Source: Stramentimicrobium sp964433555 (lineage in GTDB: Bacteria > Atribacterota > Phoenicimicrobiia > Phoenicimicrobiales > Stramentimicrobiaceae). Taken from it: DNA of 64,000 bases. How positions within the stretch are numbered: position 1 is the first letter of the stretch; each line of letters begins with the position of its first letter. The notes below the pieces were generated by a model. The model was not told the origin of the DNA. It did no database searches and worked only from the letters and a program-made list of their open reading frames with translations. The position numbers and the translations under genes were made by a program. This document shows positions 51,042 to 60,724 of this stretch, in pieces. Location: positions 1-64,000 of the forward strand of contig CAYSRG010000009.1 of the NCBI GenBank assembly GCA_964433555.1, read 5' to 3'.

Positions 51042-51767
51042 TTATATCAAATTAACATCAATAAAACCTATTCCAATCACGATAGTAACATATATTTTCT
51101 TCTCTGTTAAATTAAAGACTGAATTAAAATAATAATTATTGATTTGGTCAAAACCATCACATCTTATCTTGCTTAACGCTCCTTTGATCCAGATCCGTAT
51201 CCCAGCATCTCGAGGCAGGTTAAGTGTAGTATGGCCAATCCCACCGAATATGTTAATAGTCATATCATCCTGATAGTCTCCTGTCACATCAACAACAGTA
51301 TCTCCAGTACCCAGAACAGCTTTCAGGTCAGTTAAGTTAATAGAACTCAAATCAAGATGATTTTCTCCACTACCCATAATCACATCCAATGACAGAGGAA
51401 CTGTCTTATTAAATAGCAAAGACCAATTATTAACCAGGGGGGTAAAAATATCTTTTTCGTTATCCTGAATTATTTTTAAATTCCCTATCCCATTTTCCAC
51501 CACATAATTAATCTGGGGAACCCAACTTTCTAAGTTATAGGAAAAATGAGAAAGAAGTAAAGGTGATTGGTTTAATCCATGAATATTAAGATTTCCTTTA
51601 TAGACTGCAATGGTGGCATCAACCTTTTGAGCTTCCATTAAATCAACAACAATTGTTTCAGAAACTAAGTCTCCTTTATCCCAGCAGCCATTAAGTAAAA
51701 ATAAAGTGATGCTCATCATTATTACCAGTACTAGTAAAGTAGAGGGAGACCAATTATATTTTTTCAT
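51042..51767 (-). CDS. DUF2154-like toastrack lipoprotein
   Basis: The 241-residue protein has a signal peptide ending in a lipobox (LLNGC near residue 28), so it should be a lipoprotein. The mature part is made of short strands and matches the toastrack/DUF2154 group: SETIVVDLMEAQKVDATIAV, KGNLNIHGLNQ, VVENGIGNLKIIQ, GSGENHLDLSSINL, LGTGDTVVDVTGD and a C-terminal IFGGIGHTTLNLP as in LiaF-type cell-wall-active antibiotic response domains. It may sense or respond to envelope stress. It lies between the BamE-like gene and pepF, with independent-looking spacing. Confidence 0.75.
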   Translation of the reverse strand: MKKYNWSPSTLLVLVIMMSITLFLLNGCWDKGDLVSETIVVDLMEAQKVDATIAVYKGNLNIHGLNQSPLLLSHFSYNLESWVPQINYVVENGIGNLKIIQDNEKDIFTPLVNNWSLLFNKTVPLSLDVIMGSGENHLDLSSINLTDLKAVLGTGDTVVDVTGDYQDDMTINIFGGIGHTTLNLPRDAGIRIWIKGALSKIRCDGFDQINNYYFNSVFNLTEKKIYVTIVIGIGFIDVNLI

Positions 51768-51865
51768 TAATATTATCTTTCCAGTATTTTATTTACTCAA
51801 AGGAAAATAGATTAAACTATTTTTTTCATTTTACTCTAATTGAATAAAACTTTATACTATATATT

Positions 51866-53680
51866 TTACAACTGTTCTAGTAACTCTGTAAATAAGCTTA
51901 GAGCATCCTCCAGATAACCAGAAGAAGTCGGATCAATACCAGTATTTTTCAAAATGGAAATGGGGTAATCAGAGCTTCCTCTTTTTAGAAAATCAAGATA
52001 TCTTGCCGCAACAGATGAACCATCCTGAATTATTTTTCGGGCAAGAGCAATAGCCACAGCAAAACCAGTAGCATATTGATAGACATAGTAATGATAAAAA
52101 AAATGTGGTATTCTTGCCCATTCCATACTTATTGCTCTATCTATTATAACATTTTCTCCATAGTAAAATTTATTCAGGTCAATATATTTCTGACAAAGAA
52201 AATCCGCAGTTAGCGCCTCTCCTTTTTCCTGAGCTTGATGGATCAGGAGTTCAAATTCGGCAAACATGGCCTGTCGAAAGAAAGTAGTTCTAAACTGTTC
52301 CAGGAAATGATTCAGGATAATAGTCTTCTCTTTTTTATTTTTTAGCTTACTCAGCAGATAATAGGTTAGCAATACTTCATTGGTGGTAGAGGCAATTTCT
52401 GCCAGAAAAATGGAAATATCACTATAAATAAATGGCTGATTCTTATGGGCAAGAAAACTATGCACAGAATGTCCTAATTCATGAGCGAGGGTAAAAACGT
52501 CTTCCAGTGTACCCTGATAATTCATCAAAATAAATGGTTTACTACGATAACTGCCGCTAGAATAAGCACCACTGGTCTTTCCTTCATTCTCATACACATC
52601 AATCCATCTCTCCCGAAAACCTTCTTTTACAATTGACAAATATATTTCACCCAGGGGTTTGAGACTTTCCAAAATAATATTCTGAGCTTCCTGATAATCC
52701 AACGTTAATGTTTCTTCCATCAAGGGTGCATATAGATCATACATACACAATCTGTCTAAATGCAGGTAATCACATTTTAACTGCATATATTTATGTAAAA
52801 AATGAATATTTTGATGAACAAGGTCCAGTAAATTAGAATAAACCTTTACTGGTATATTATCTTTAAATAAAGCCGCCTCCAGACTATCTTCATATTTTCT
52901 GATAGAGCTGTAAAATTGATCTTTTTTAATGCTTCCAGCCAACAAGGTAGTATAAATATTGCGATGTTGCTGGTATGTCTGATAGTATTCCCGAAATACT
53001 TTTCTACGAAATTCCCTATTGTTATCTCTTAGCAGGGTAATGAAATTACTATGGGTAATAGGAGTTATTATGCCATTTTTATCTCTTATTTTGGGAAAAC
53101 TAAGATCAGCATAACTAAGTAATTCAAAGGAATATTCGAAAACCTGTGCCATATCTCCCGTAAGTGAAATAATTCGCTCTTCCTCCGGAGAAAGTATATG
53201 CTCTTTCTTTCTGTAAATATCTTCCAGGTAGTGTTGATAAACTTCTAACTGTTTATTCCCCTGTAACCATTTTTTTAGCTTACCCTGCTCTAAGGATAGA
53301 ATTCCCGGTTCAATAAAAGAAAGGCTTTCCTCTGTTTTAACTAATATAGTGGAGGCTTGATAAAAAAATGATTGGTAAATATTATTATTATTATCTTCAT
53401 CCTTACGCATGTGAGCATAGGTATATATTTTTTGAAGCAATGCAGAAATTTCATCCTTCAATTGCAGACATTTAAGAAATGAATCTGCTTCCCGGGTAAA
53501 ATTCGGTTTTAATGCTAATAGCTTACTAAGTAGTTCTTCTACTTTTAGACAATCCTTTTGCCACTGCTCATCTTTTTCATAAAGAGAATTAATATCCCAG
53601 CGAAACTTATCAGGTATCTGGTTTCTGGGTATTATTTTGCTTTTTTTGTTGGAAGCTTTTGCCATAGAATCCTTCCCCAA
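51866..53680 (-). CDS. pepF: Oligoendopeptidase F
   Basis: The 604-residue protein is an M3-family oligopeptidase: IPRNQIPDKFRWDINSLYE at the start, CDYLHLDRLCMYDLYAPL in the middle, and the zinc site FTLAHELGHSVHSFL near residue 392 with the third ligand region in IASTNEVLLTYYLL. It hydrolyses small peptides in the cytosol. The length is normal for PepF. The start ATG at 53680 is followed by a lysine-rich N-terminus; a start six codons later (MAKAS) is possible. Confidence 0.96.
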   Translation of the reverse strand: MGKDSMAKASNKKSKIIPRNQIPDKFRWDINSLYEKDEQWQKDCLKVEELLSKLLALKPNFTREADSFLKCLQLKDEISALLQKIYTYAHMRKDEDNNNNIYQSFFYQASTILVKTEESLSFIEPGILSLEQGKLKKWLQGNKQLEVYQHYLEDIYRKKEHILSPEEERIISLTGDMAQVFEYSFELLSYADLSFPKIRDKNGIITPITHSNFITLLRDNNREFRRKVFREYYQTYQQHRNIYTTLLAGSIKKDQFYSSIRKYEDSLEAALFKDNIPVKVYSNLLDLVHQNIHFLHKYMQLKCDYLHLDRLCMYDLYAPLMEETLTLDYQEAQNIILESLKPLGEIYLSIVKEGFRERWIDVYENEGKTSGAYSSGSYRSKPFILMNYQGTLEDVFTLAHELGHSVHSFLAHKNQPFIYSDISIFLAEIASTTNEVLLTYYLLSKLKNKKEKTIILNHFLEQFRTTFFRQAMFAEFELLIHQAQEKGEALTADFLCQKYIDLNKFYYGENVIIDRAISMEWARIPHFFYHYYVYQYATGFAVAIALARKIIQDGSSVAARYLDFLKRGSSDYPISILKNTGIDPTSSGYLEDALSLFTELLEQL

Positions 53681-53730
53681 AAGAATCCCTTTAATAATAT
53701 ATAGTACAAGTATTTAATATATGATATATG

Positions 53731-53808
53731 GTATTTAGTATATGGTAATCCGTTAATTTAGTTATCAGTAGTTGGTAGCTAGTATTTAGTATCAAATATT
53801 TGGTAATC
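53731..53808. repeat. Two degenerate copies of an AT-rich word
   Basis: GTATTTAGTATATGGTAATC (53731-53750) and GTATTTAGTATCAAATATTT followed by GGTAATC (53782-53808) repeat the same start and end. They fill the 138-base gap between the monophosphatase and pepF genes. Confidence 0.6.
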
Positions 53809-53818
53809 GATTTTACAT

Positions 53819-54598
53819 TCAGATACTATTAAATATTGGTATAATCTTATTCTTTAAATTGGGAACTACTACCAGTATATCCTTCTGCCAGAGGTCAAAT
53901 GGCTTCCCATTAATTAAAGTAACGCTGGCTCCGGCTTCCTCGGCTATTAATACTCCGGCTGCCATATCCCAGGGAGAAAGCTTATAGTGCCAGTAACCAT
54001 CCAGTATCCCCGCACCTACATAACAAATTGCCAGACTGGCACAACCCATGAATCGAAATAAATATGAATTCTCCTTAAGTAATCTTTGGGTCATCAGAAT
54101 ATTTTTGTTATAATAATATGGTTCATGACCCCAATCTGAGGCAAATAATTGATATTTACCGTTATTACTATCAGTTGTTTTTATCTGTCTACCATTACGA
54201 TAAGAACCAGCTCCCTTTCGGGCATAAAAAAGATCCTGCCGAAGCGGATCAAAAGCAACACCACAAACCGGTTTATTTTCCCTCCAGTAACCAACAGATA
54301 CTGTAAAAAAGGGGACCTGTTTTACAAAGTTTAAAGTGCCATCTAAAGGGTCAATAAAAAAGGCATGCTCTTTTTTTAGTATATCTTTATCTTCTTCTCC
54401 AATAACAGGAATACCTGGGAATCTGCTGGAGAGTTCAGTGGTAATTATTTCTTGTGATTCACGATCAACGTTGGTTACCAGATCATGACAATCCTTTTTC
54501 TCTGATACTCTAAATTCTCTACTTTCATAATAATGGCGAATAAAGTTACCAGCTTTTAATGACACACTAATAATGCTTTCCAGTACATCATATTTCAT
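53819..54598 (-). CDS. Inositol monophosphatase family protein
   Basis: The 259-residue protein has the FIG-superfamily metal sites: VIGEEDKD with the first glutamate, FFIDPLDGTLNFVKQVPFF (DPLDGT), and SPWDMAAGVLIAEEAGA (WDxAAG). It is a Mg2+-dependent phosphatase acting on inositol phosphates, fructose-bisphosphate or 3'-phosphoadenosine compounds; the substrate cannot be told. The length is normal. A gap with AT-rich repeat words follows its end. Confidence 0.92.
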   Translation of the reverse strand: MKYDVLESIISVSLKAGNFIRHYYESREFRVSEKKDCHDLVTNVDRESQEIITTELSSRFPGIPVIGEEDKDILKKEHAFFIDPLDGTLNFVKQVPFFTVSVGYWRENKPVCGVAFDPLRQDLFYARKGAGSYRNGRQIKTTDSNNGKYQLFASDWGHEPYYYNKNILMTQRLLKENSYLFRFMGCASLAICYVGAGILDGYWHYKLSPWDMAAGVLIAEEAGASVTLINGKPFDLWQKDILVVVPNLKNKIIPIFNSI

Positions 54599-54677
54599 GC
54601 TGCCATACTCCAGATATAAGACAAATTTAACAGTATTCTAATAGCTGAAAATTAAATTATTATTAAGCTCGTCTGTA

Positions 54678-56342
54678 CTAAACTTCTAACTCATTTTCTT
54701 TAATTAAATATTTCACTATACGAATATTTTTTTGTAATTCTTCCACTTGCTGTTTTATTTTGTACCAAATGCTTTCCTGTTCGTTCTCCATGCCGGAAAG
54801 CTCCATTTCATTTAACAAGAGATAAAATTTATGTTTAATTTTATTTAAATCAGTCAAAATTTCGTCCAGCTGTGATTCCTTATTGCTATCTTTTATCTTT
54901 CCCTGAGTAACAATCTTCTTATCCCTAATGAGAAAGGTCTCACCAAGAGCAGGTGTATAAGCATCAAAGTCTAATTGTTGCTGGAGTAGTTCGGCAAAAG
55001 ATTCTGATTCTTCTTTTTCTCCGTGTACTACAAAAACCTTTTTGGGCTTATTTCGCAATCCTTTCATCCACCATAATAATTCATCTTGATCTGCATGGGA
55101 TGAAAAACCATCAAGATGATAGATTTCTGCTCTTACATCAACCATTTCATCCAAAATATCTAAGCTTTTTTCACCACTGATTATCCTTTTGCCCAGAGTT
55201 CCTTCAGCTTGATAACCTACAAAAATAATTGATGATTCTTTCTTCCAGAGGTGTTCTTTCAGATGGTACTGGATTCTACCTCCATCACACATACCGCTAG
55301 CAGAAATGATTATTTTACTTCTTTTAGAACTATTTATCCGTTTGGAAGATTTTACTGTACTGGTCATTCTCAAAGATTGAAAATCAAGTAGCTGATTTCT
55401 CTTTTCCATAATCCTTAAATCTTTTTGAGCAAAATCCTGGGGATTATTACGATATATCTTAGTTGTAGCGATGGCTAAGGGGCTATCGAGATAAAACCTC
55501 AATTTTTTTAGCTTTTTGTCTTGTTTTGTTAATTGTCTCAGTTGTAAATTATAATAGTGACTTAATTCATAAATAATATCCTGTGCCCTCTGTAAGGCAA
55601 AAGCTGGGATAATAACATCCCCTCCCCTTTTTAAGGTCTTATCAATAATGGAAAAAAACTTTTTCACTTCCTGTCGATAAGGACGATGTTTTCTTGCTCC
55701 ATAAGTGGATTCAATTACTACATAATCTGCTTCTTTAACACGTTGTGGATTTTTTAAAAATGGTTTATTTTTTCGTCCAATATCCCCGGAAAATAACCAC
55801 TTACAGGTTCTGCCATCCTCGTTTACCCATAATTCAATAGCAGCTGAACCTAAAACATGTCCGGCATCCTGAAATCTGAAACTAATATTTTCATCAATAT
55901 TGATTTTATATTGATATGGCGCAGCTCGAAACAATAAAAGACAATCTAAGGCATCTTCAATACTATAAAGTGGCTCTACAAATGGTTCACCAGTTCTAAG
56001 TCTCCTTTGATTCTCCTCTTCTGCATCTTCTTCCTGAATCTGTCCACTATCAGGAAGTATGATAGAACAAAGCTCCATAGTAGATTTTGTACAATAGACC
56101 TGCCCATGAAAACCTTCTTTATAAAGTTGGGGAATTCTTCCACAATGGTCAATGTGGGCATGACTAAGAATAATAAAATCTATTTCTTCAGGCCGGAAAG
56201 AAAATGGTAGATAATTTAAGCGAGTAATAGCTTCCTCTCCTCGAAAAAGACCACAATCTATTAAAAATTTCTTATATTTAGTCTGGATAAGATAACAGGA
56301 ACCAGATACCAGACGATTAGCTCCTAAAAAACTGATCTTCAT
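54678..56342 (-). CDS. Beta-CASP metallo-beta-lactamase RNA nuclease
   Basis: The 554-residue protein is a CPSF73/Ysh1-like MBL with beta-CASP domain: HAHIDHCGRIPQLYKEGF (HxHxDH), DAGHVLGSAAIEL, FSGDIGRKNKPF, VIESTYGARKH, then IIISASGMCDGGRIQYHL and DGFSSHADQDELLWW, and KKVFVVHGEKEESESF. Such enzymes are metal-dependent RNA endo- or exonucleases. A C-terminal helical extension of about 75 residues (LDEILTDLNKIKHKFYLLL to KENELEV) follows the KH-less core. It is a single gene next to a flavodoxin gene. Confidence 0.92.
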   Translation of the reverse strand: MKISFLGANRLVSGSCYLIQTKYKKFLIDCGLFRGEEAITRLNYLPFSFRPEEIDFIILSHAHIDHCGRIPQLYKEGFHGQVYCTKSTMELCSIILPDSGQIQEEDAEEENQRRLRTGEPFVEPLYSIEDALDCLLLFRAAPYQYKINIDENISFRFQDAGHVLGSAAIELWVNEDGRTCKWLFSGDIGRKNKPFLKNPQRVKEADYVVIESTYGARKHRPYRQEVKKFFSIIDKTLKRGGDVIIPAFALQRAQDIIYELSHYYNLQLRQLTKQDKKLKKLRFYLDSPLAIATTKIYRNNPQDFAQKDLRIMEKRNQLLDFQSLRMTSTVKSSKRINSSKRSKIIISASGMCDGGRIQYHLKEHLWKKESSIIFVGYQAEGTLGKRIISGEKSLDILDEMVDVRAEIYHLDGFSSHADQDELLWWMKGLRNKPKKVFVVHGEKEESESFAELLQQQLDFDAYTPALGETFLIRDKKIVTQGKIKDSNKESQLDEILTDLNKIKHKFYLLLNEMELSGMENEQESIWYKIKQQVEELQKNIRIVKYLIKENELEV

Positions 56343-56419
56343 ATCAAATCTCCTTTCTCACACTCATCACTAGTTCTATTTTTAGCTATCATTTTTCTAT
56401 TTTAACACAGAAGTATAAA

Positions 56420-56893
56420 TTATAACTCATTTAGTACTTTATTAGCAAATAATTCTGCTTTATGTAAATCTGTTAAATCAGGATGCCCTTTATTTATTCC
56501 GCCTAACAATACAAGGGGACCAAAGGTATCCCATCCTTTAATAGAAAGACAACCAAGTACTTTCAATCCCTTTTGTTCGGCTTTATAAATAATTTTATTA
56601 AGAATACGCTTTAGATATTTTTTTTCAATATTTCCGCTGGTGGTAAAAAGAAAGGTTTTATGACCGGATAAGGCTGGTAAATTATCCAAGAATGATTGTA
56701 TTTTTTGGTGTGGTTTACCAAAATATATACCAGTGCCAATTCCAATTGCTTCATAATCTAACAACTTAGCAGGCTTAATCTGGTCTGGTTTGTATAAATC
56801 AGCCTGGAGTCTTTGAGTAATTACCTGAGCAACTTTCTCAGTGTTCTGGTGGTGATATGACTCATATATGATAATAATTCGTGGTTTTGACAT
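56420..56893 (-). CDS. Flavodoxin-like protein
   Basis: The 157-residue protein resembles flavodoxins: IIIIYESYHHQNTEKVAQVI for the FMN phosphate loop, AIGIGTGIYFGKPHQKIQSF, and HKTFLFTTSGNIEKKYL with the second flavin contact, ending GHPDLTDLHKAELFANKVL. The late GxNKGHP-like pattern recalls the flavodoxin domain of menaquinone-dependent protoporphyrinogen oxidase-type proteins. It may carry electrons with FMN; the partner is unknown. It differs clearly from the flavodoxin at 38148-38630. Confidence 0.82.
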   Translation of the reverse strand: MSKPRIIIIYESYHHQNTEKVAQVITQRLQADLYKPDQIKPAKLLDYEAIGIGTGIYFGKPHQKIQSFLDNLPALSGHKTFLFTTSGNIEKKYLKRILNKIIYKAEQKGLKVLGCLSIKGWDTFGPLVLLGGINKGHPDLTDLHKAELFANKVLNEL

Positions 56894-57149
56894 CCCTTAT
56901 TACAACCAGTAATGTGATTTCAACATTAAAATTTTATACTAATTTAACATAAAATCATTCTACTTTCCACTATTTTATTAATATTAATTTCAAAATACCT
57001 CCTTCTGATTATTTTCCAAGAAAAAGAATACATTTTTAAATTTATTACTTTTTATTTCCCCATAAATATATTAGAATATAAAATTAAAATACTTTTCATT
57101 TATTCATTCCAGAGATAAATATTATGAAGTAAAGGCAGGGATTATTAAT

Positions 57150-58316
57150 ATGACACAGCGACACGATTTTCAAATCACGGAAAAAGCAAACTCAATTAAA
57201 CCTTTTCTAGCAATGGATGTAATGGAAAAAGCCCAGCAACAAGAAAAATCAGGTTTGAATATTATCCATCTGGAGGTGGGAGAACCTGATTTTGACACAC
57301 CCCCCGTTATTAAAAATGCAGCCATTGAGGCAATCCGGGATGATGATACTCATTATACTAACAGTATGGGTAAACTTGAATTAAGAGAGGAAATAGTTAA
57401 TTATTATCATAGAAAATATCATCTGAAGATTTCTCCGGAACAGATTATTGTTACTTCCGGTACTTCTCCGGCAATGTATCTTATATTTGCCGCAACATTA
57501 GAACATGGCGATGAGATCATTCTTTCTGATCCACATTATGCCTGTTATCCAAAAATGATAAAATTTTTAGGCGGAAAACCGATTTTTGTTCCCGTATATG
57601 AAGAAGAGGATTTTAAATATGATCTGAACCTGATTAAAAAATATATTACCTCCAGAACTAAGTTAATCATGGTGAATTCTCCTGCTAATCCTACCGGGAT
57701 GATTTATAGCAAAGAGGATCTTGCGGCTATTGCCAATTTAGGTTATTATACTCTTTCCGATGAAATATATCACGGCTTAGTGTATAAAGGAAAAGAGCAT
57801 TCTATGCTTGAATTTACTGACCGCACCTTTATTCTGAATGGCTTCTCCAAACGATATGCTATGACCGGATGGCGTCTGGGCTATTTAATTGCTCCTCCGG
57901 AATATATTAGACCTTTGCAAAAAATTCAGCAAAACTTCTTTATCTGTGCCAATTCCTTTATTCAAACTGCCGGAATTGTAGCTTTGAAAGAATGCGATGA
58001 AGAGGTTACAAATATGGCTGAAATATACAATCAGAGACGTATCTACCTTCTCAAACGACTTCAGGAAATTGGTATCGCCTGTAAGGTAGAACCAACCGGG
58101 GCTTTTTATGCTCTGGCTAATGTCAAAAAATATACTAACAATTCCTTTCAGATGGCTTTTGATATTTTAGAAAAAGCAAGAGTAGCTGTCACACCTGGCA
58201 TTGACTTTGGAAAAAATGCAGAAGGTTATTTAAGAATTTCTTATGCCACTTCTTTAGAAAATATAAAGGAAGGATTGAATCGGTTAGAAAAATACTTTCA
58301 AAATTGCCGAGCCTGA
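57150..58316 (+). CDS. Class I/II aminotransferase
   Basis: The 388-residue PLP enzyme has FLAMDVMEKAQQQEKSGLNI, HLEVGEPDFDTPPVIKNA, a cofactor region ILSDPHYACYPKMIKFLGG, VNSPANPTGMIYSKEDL, TLSDEIYHGLVYKG, and the Schiff-base lysine in NGFSKRYAMTGWRLGYLI, ending in the C-terminal RISYATS with the carboxylate-binding arginine. It belongs to the AspC-like fold-type I group; it could act on aspartate, tyrosine or other amino acids. The upstream ribosome site is weak (AGGGATT). It stands alone, facing the SSS symporter. Confidence 0.93.
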   Translation: MTQRHDFQITEKANSIKPFLAMDVMEKAQQQEKSGLNIIHLEVGEPDFDTPPVIKNAAIEAIRDDDTHYTNSMGKLELREEIVNYYHRKYHLKISPEQIIVTSGTSPAMYLIFAATLEHGDEIILSDPHYACYPKMIKFLGGKPIFVPVYEEEDFKYDLNLIKKYITSRTKLIMVNSPANPTGMIYSKEDLAAIANLGYYTLSDEIYHGLVYKGKEHSMLEFTDRTFILNGFSKRYAMTGWRLGYLIAPPEYIRPLQKIQQNFFICANSFIQTAGIVALKECDEEVTNMAEIYNQRRIYLLKRLQEIGIACKVEPTGAFYALANVKKYTNNSFQMAFDILEKARVAVTPGIDFGKNAEGYLRISYATSLENIKEGLNRLEKYFQNCRA

Positions 58317-58338
58317 TTATCTAGCTGGTACTTCTTTT

Positions 58339-59745
58339 TCACATACCCTTATGATGAGAGAATCTTATTTCACTTATCACAATAAAAATAATAGTGGAGA
58401 TAATGATACACCATACTCCTGGCCAGATTCCTAAGGGATAGTAGCCCATAAAGTACATGGTAATCACGCTTAATCCCCCAATAATAATGCTACTAAGTGC
58501 AGCTATTAAATCTCTCTTCGGCCAGAAAATACCAAAATAACTGGGTGCTAGAGCTAAGAGACCGGCAGAAGACATTACCGATAATTCAACTATAATGCCG
58601 AACTTTCCTAAAGAAAAGAAAAAGGCTAATATCGCAATAACAGGAACCATAATTTTGCCAAATATTAATTTGGTTTTTTCCTCAACTTCAAATAGCTGAC
58701 TGTATATGTCCACTGTACACATAGAACTGAGAGTCAGAATAATAGAATTTATGGTAGATACAGAAGCTGCTACAATGCCCAGAAAGACTATAAGAGCTAA
58801 CAGAACAGGCGTTTTTTCTAATATTAAGGGAGTAATCATATCTGTATTGGTAACCTCCGGAAAGATATGTCGGGCTGCCAGCCCCAGGTGAACTACAATG
58901 AGGGTATAAATCAGGCCAAAGATAGAAAAGCCTATAATCATCGTCTTGAGACTTTTTTGATCTTTTGGTATAAACATCCTTTGAGCAACCTGAGGATTGG
59001 TTAAAGCAAAGAAAAGCCAGGGAACTGTAAGTCCCAGAAATCTATGATAGGGCATTTTATTAGCTGCCAAGAGCTCAGTATGGTCATTTTGAATAATTTG
59101 AAAAAACGAACTCACACCTCCCATAAAGTAGTTCATAACATAATATAAAAGTAATAAGGAAGAAACTAACATAATAACAGATTGCATACAATCAGTCCAG
59201 GCAACAGAACGCATACCAGCCCAGAGAGTAAAGACTAAGATTATAATTAAAGTTAAGAAAACGCCCACCTGATAGGGAATTCCGGTTAAGGTTTCCAGAA
59301 GATAGCCAATACCGGTAAACTGAACCGACATATAGGGTATTAACATAAGCATAGAGAATATAGTAGCAATACCGCCCAGCAAGCGACTCTGATACACCTT
59401 GCTCAGTAATTCCACCGGGGAAATACAATCATACTTTTTTGCTATTGACCAGAAATAAGGGGCAAACAATACTAATAATAATATGGTTCCCATCAGATAA
59501 GATAGTTCAAAGCCCATTACACTTATGCCCATGGAATAAGTCATGCCCACCAACCCTACCATCATAAAAGCACTATAGGTTGTAGCACTGTATGTCATTG
59601 CTGAAATAAAGCCACCAATAGTACGATTAGCAATAAAGTATTCGACAATGCCCGGTCCTGTTCTTTTCCTGGCCAAATAAGAAACTAAACAACCCAGAAG
59701 AAACCATATTAGCAAACCCCAGAGCATAATAGATGGTCTACTCAT
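58339..59745 (-). CDS. Sodium:solute symporter (SSS family)
   Basis: The 468-residue protein has about 13 membrane helices with the SSS pattern: GLLIWFLLGCLVSYLARKRT, VEYFIANRTIGGFISAMTYS, ATTYSAFMMVGLVGMTYSMG, CISPVELLSKVYQSRLLGG, VAWTDCMQSVIMLV, and FLGIVAASVSTINSIILTLS. It couples Na+ to uptake of an organic solute, unassigned here. A GTG five codons earlier is in frame, but the ATG at 59745 follows the TAA of the 60-residue gene by one base, a coupled start that also fits the family N-terminus. Confidence 0.9.
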   Translation of the reverse strand: MSRPSIMLWGLLIWFLLGCLVSYLARKRTGPGIVEYFIANRTIGGFISAMTYSATTYSAFMMVGLVGMTYSMGISVMGFELSYLMGTILLLVLFAPYFWSIAKKYDCISPVELLSKVYQSRLLGGIATIFSMLMLIPYMSVQFTGIGYLLETLTGIPYQVGVFLTLIIILVFTLWAGMRSVAWTDCMQSVIMLVSSLLLLYYVMNYFMGGVSSFFQIIQNDHTELLAANKMPYHRFLGLTVPWLFFALTNPQVAQRMFIPKDQKSLKTMIIGFSIFGLIYTLIVVHLGLAARHIFPEVTNTDMITPLILEKTPVLLALIVFLGIVAASVSTINSIILTLSSMCTVDIYSQLFEVEEKTKLIFGKIMVPVIAILAFFFSLGKFGIIVELSVMSSAGLLALAPSYFGIFWPKRDLIAALSSIIIGGLSVITMYFMGYYPLGIWPGVWCIIISTIIFIVISEIRFSHHKGM

Positions 59746-59746
59746 T

Positions 59747-59929
59747 TTATTTTCCACCACCTATGATCAGGAGTCCATATAAGATAACTACTAGTGATAA
59801 AATTATCCAGAATAGATAAGCACCAAAAAAGGTAGCAGGTAATAAAAAAGGAACAGTTAAACTAAATAAAATAAGAATAAGAAAAACTATTAAGGGCTTT
59901 TTAATAGGATTTAAATCTATTTTATCCAT
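59747..59929 (-). CDS. Small membrane protein, partner of SSS symporter
   Basis: The 60-residue protein (MDKIDLNPIKKPLIVFLIL to LYGLLIIGGGK) has two hydrophobic segments and a basic stretch between Lys and the first helix. It ends one base before the symporter start, a layout typical of small accessory subunits of SSS transporters. An in-frame ATG 17 codons earlier gives a poorer N-terminus; AAGGAGA precedes the ATG at 59929. I cannot name its family. Confidence 0.7.
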   Translation of the reverse strand: MDKIDLNPIKKPLIVFLILILFSLTVPFLLPATFFGAYLFWIILSLVVILYGLLIIGGGK

Positions 59930-59970
59930 TCTATTCTCCTTTTTACTGAGGTTAAAACATTTGCTTCCCA

Positions 59971-60621
59971 CTATTCCCACTCAGAAATAAATTCACTGAG
60001 ATGCCTGTTTTGATTTAATTGGACCAGGGTATAGCCACTCCACTTTGTAAAGTGTAAAATGGTATAAGCCGCTGTGTCCATATGAATACGCCAGAAATAA
60101 GGTTTACCCATTTCCAGACAGGAGGCTATTAAAGGCTTTAAGACAGCACGGTGGGAAACGATAAGCACTGTCTTGCCATCAAAATCCTTTCTAATATTAT
60201 CCAGTTCTCTTCTAGCTCTTTGCTGAACCTGATATAAGGTTTCCATACCAGGGACGGTTAGTTTTTCTGGTTCGCGTAACCAGATTTCCCATTGTTCGGG
60301 GTATTGCTGGGCAATAAATTGTTTAGCCTGTCCTTCCCAGGGACCTAATTCAATATTATTCATTCCCTCATTTACTTCAATTTCAGCACGGCATTCTTGA
60401 CTAATAATCTGTGCAGTTTGTTTGGCACGTAAGAGGGGGCTGGTAAATATCTTAATCGGGTGATATAAGCTCATCTCAGCAGCTAATTCTTTTGCTTGAA
60501 GGAATCCAAGTTCATTTAAGGGGAAATCACTTCTTCCGCGAAATAGGCCTTCTCTGTTACCCTGACATTCTCCGTGGCGAACCAGAATGATTTTTGTTCT
60601 ATCTCTATGTTTCTTACTCAC
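59971..60621 (-). CDS. Histidine phosphatase (phosphoglycerate-mutase family)
   Basis: The 216-residue protein has the phospho-histidine motif LVRHGECQGNREGLFRGRSD, the second active-site arginine in KIFTSPLLRAKQTAQII, and the late histidine in TVLIVSHRAVLKPLIAS. It is a cofactor-independent-like histidine phosphatase, possibly of the GpmB/CobC group; the substrate is unknown. It lies upstream of the SSS partner gene in the same direction, but sharing an operon is uncertain. Confidence 0.92.
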   Translation of the reverse strand: MSKKHRDRTKIILVRHGECQGNREGLFRGRSDFPLNELGFLQAKELAAEMSLYHPIKIFTSPLLRAKQTAQIISQECRAEIEVNEGMNNIELGPWEGQAKQFIAQQYPEQWEIWLREPEKLTVPGMETLYQVQQRARRELDNIRKDFDGKTVLIVSHRAVLKPLIASCLEMGKPYFWRIHMDTAAYTILHFTKWSGYTLVQLNQNRHLSEFISEWE

Positions 60622-60724
60622 CTGATTAAAAACCTTCTTGATTTATAAATTAATTAGCATTATTGTAAATCTATTTTCCACCAAAAGCAATTATCTTTTT
60701 CCCATTTCTTATTTATTTATATAA

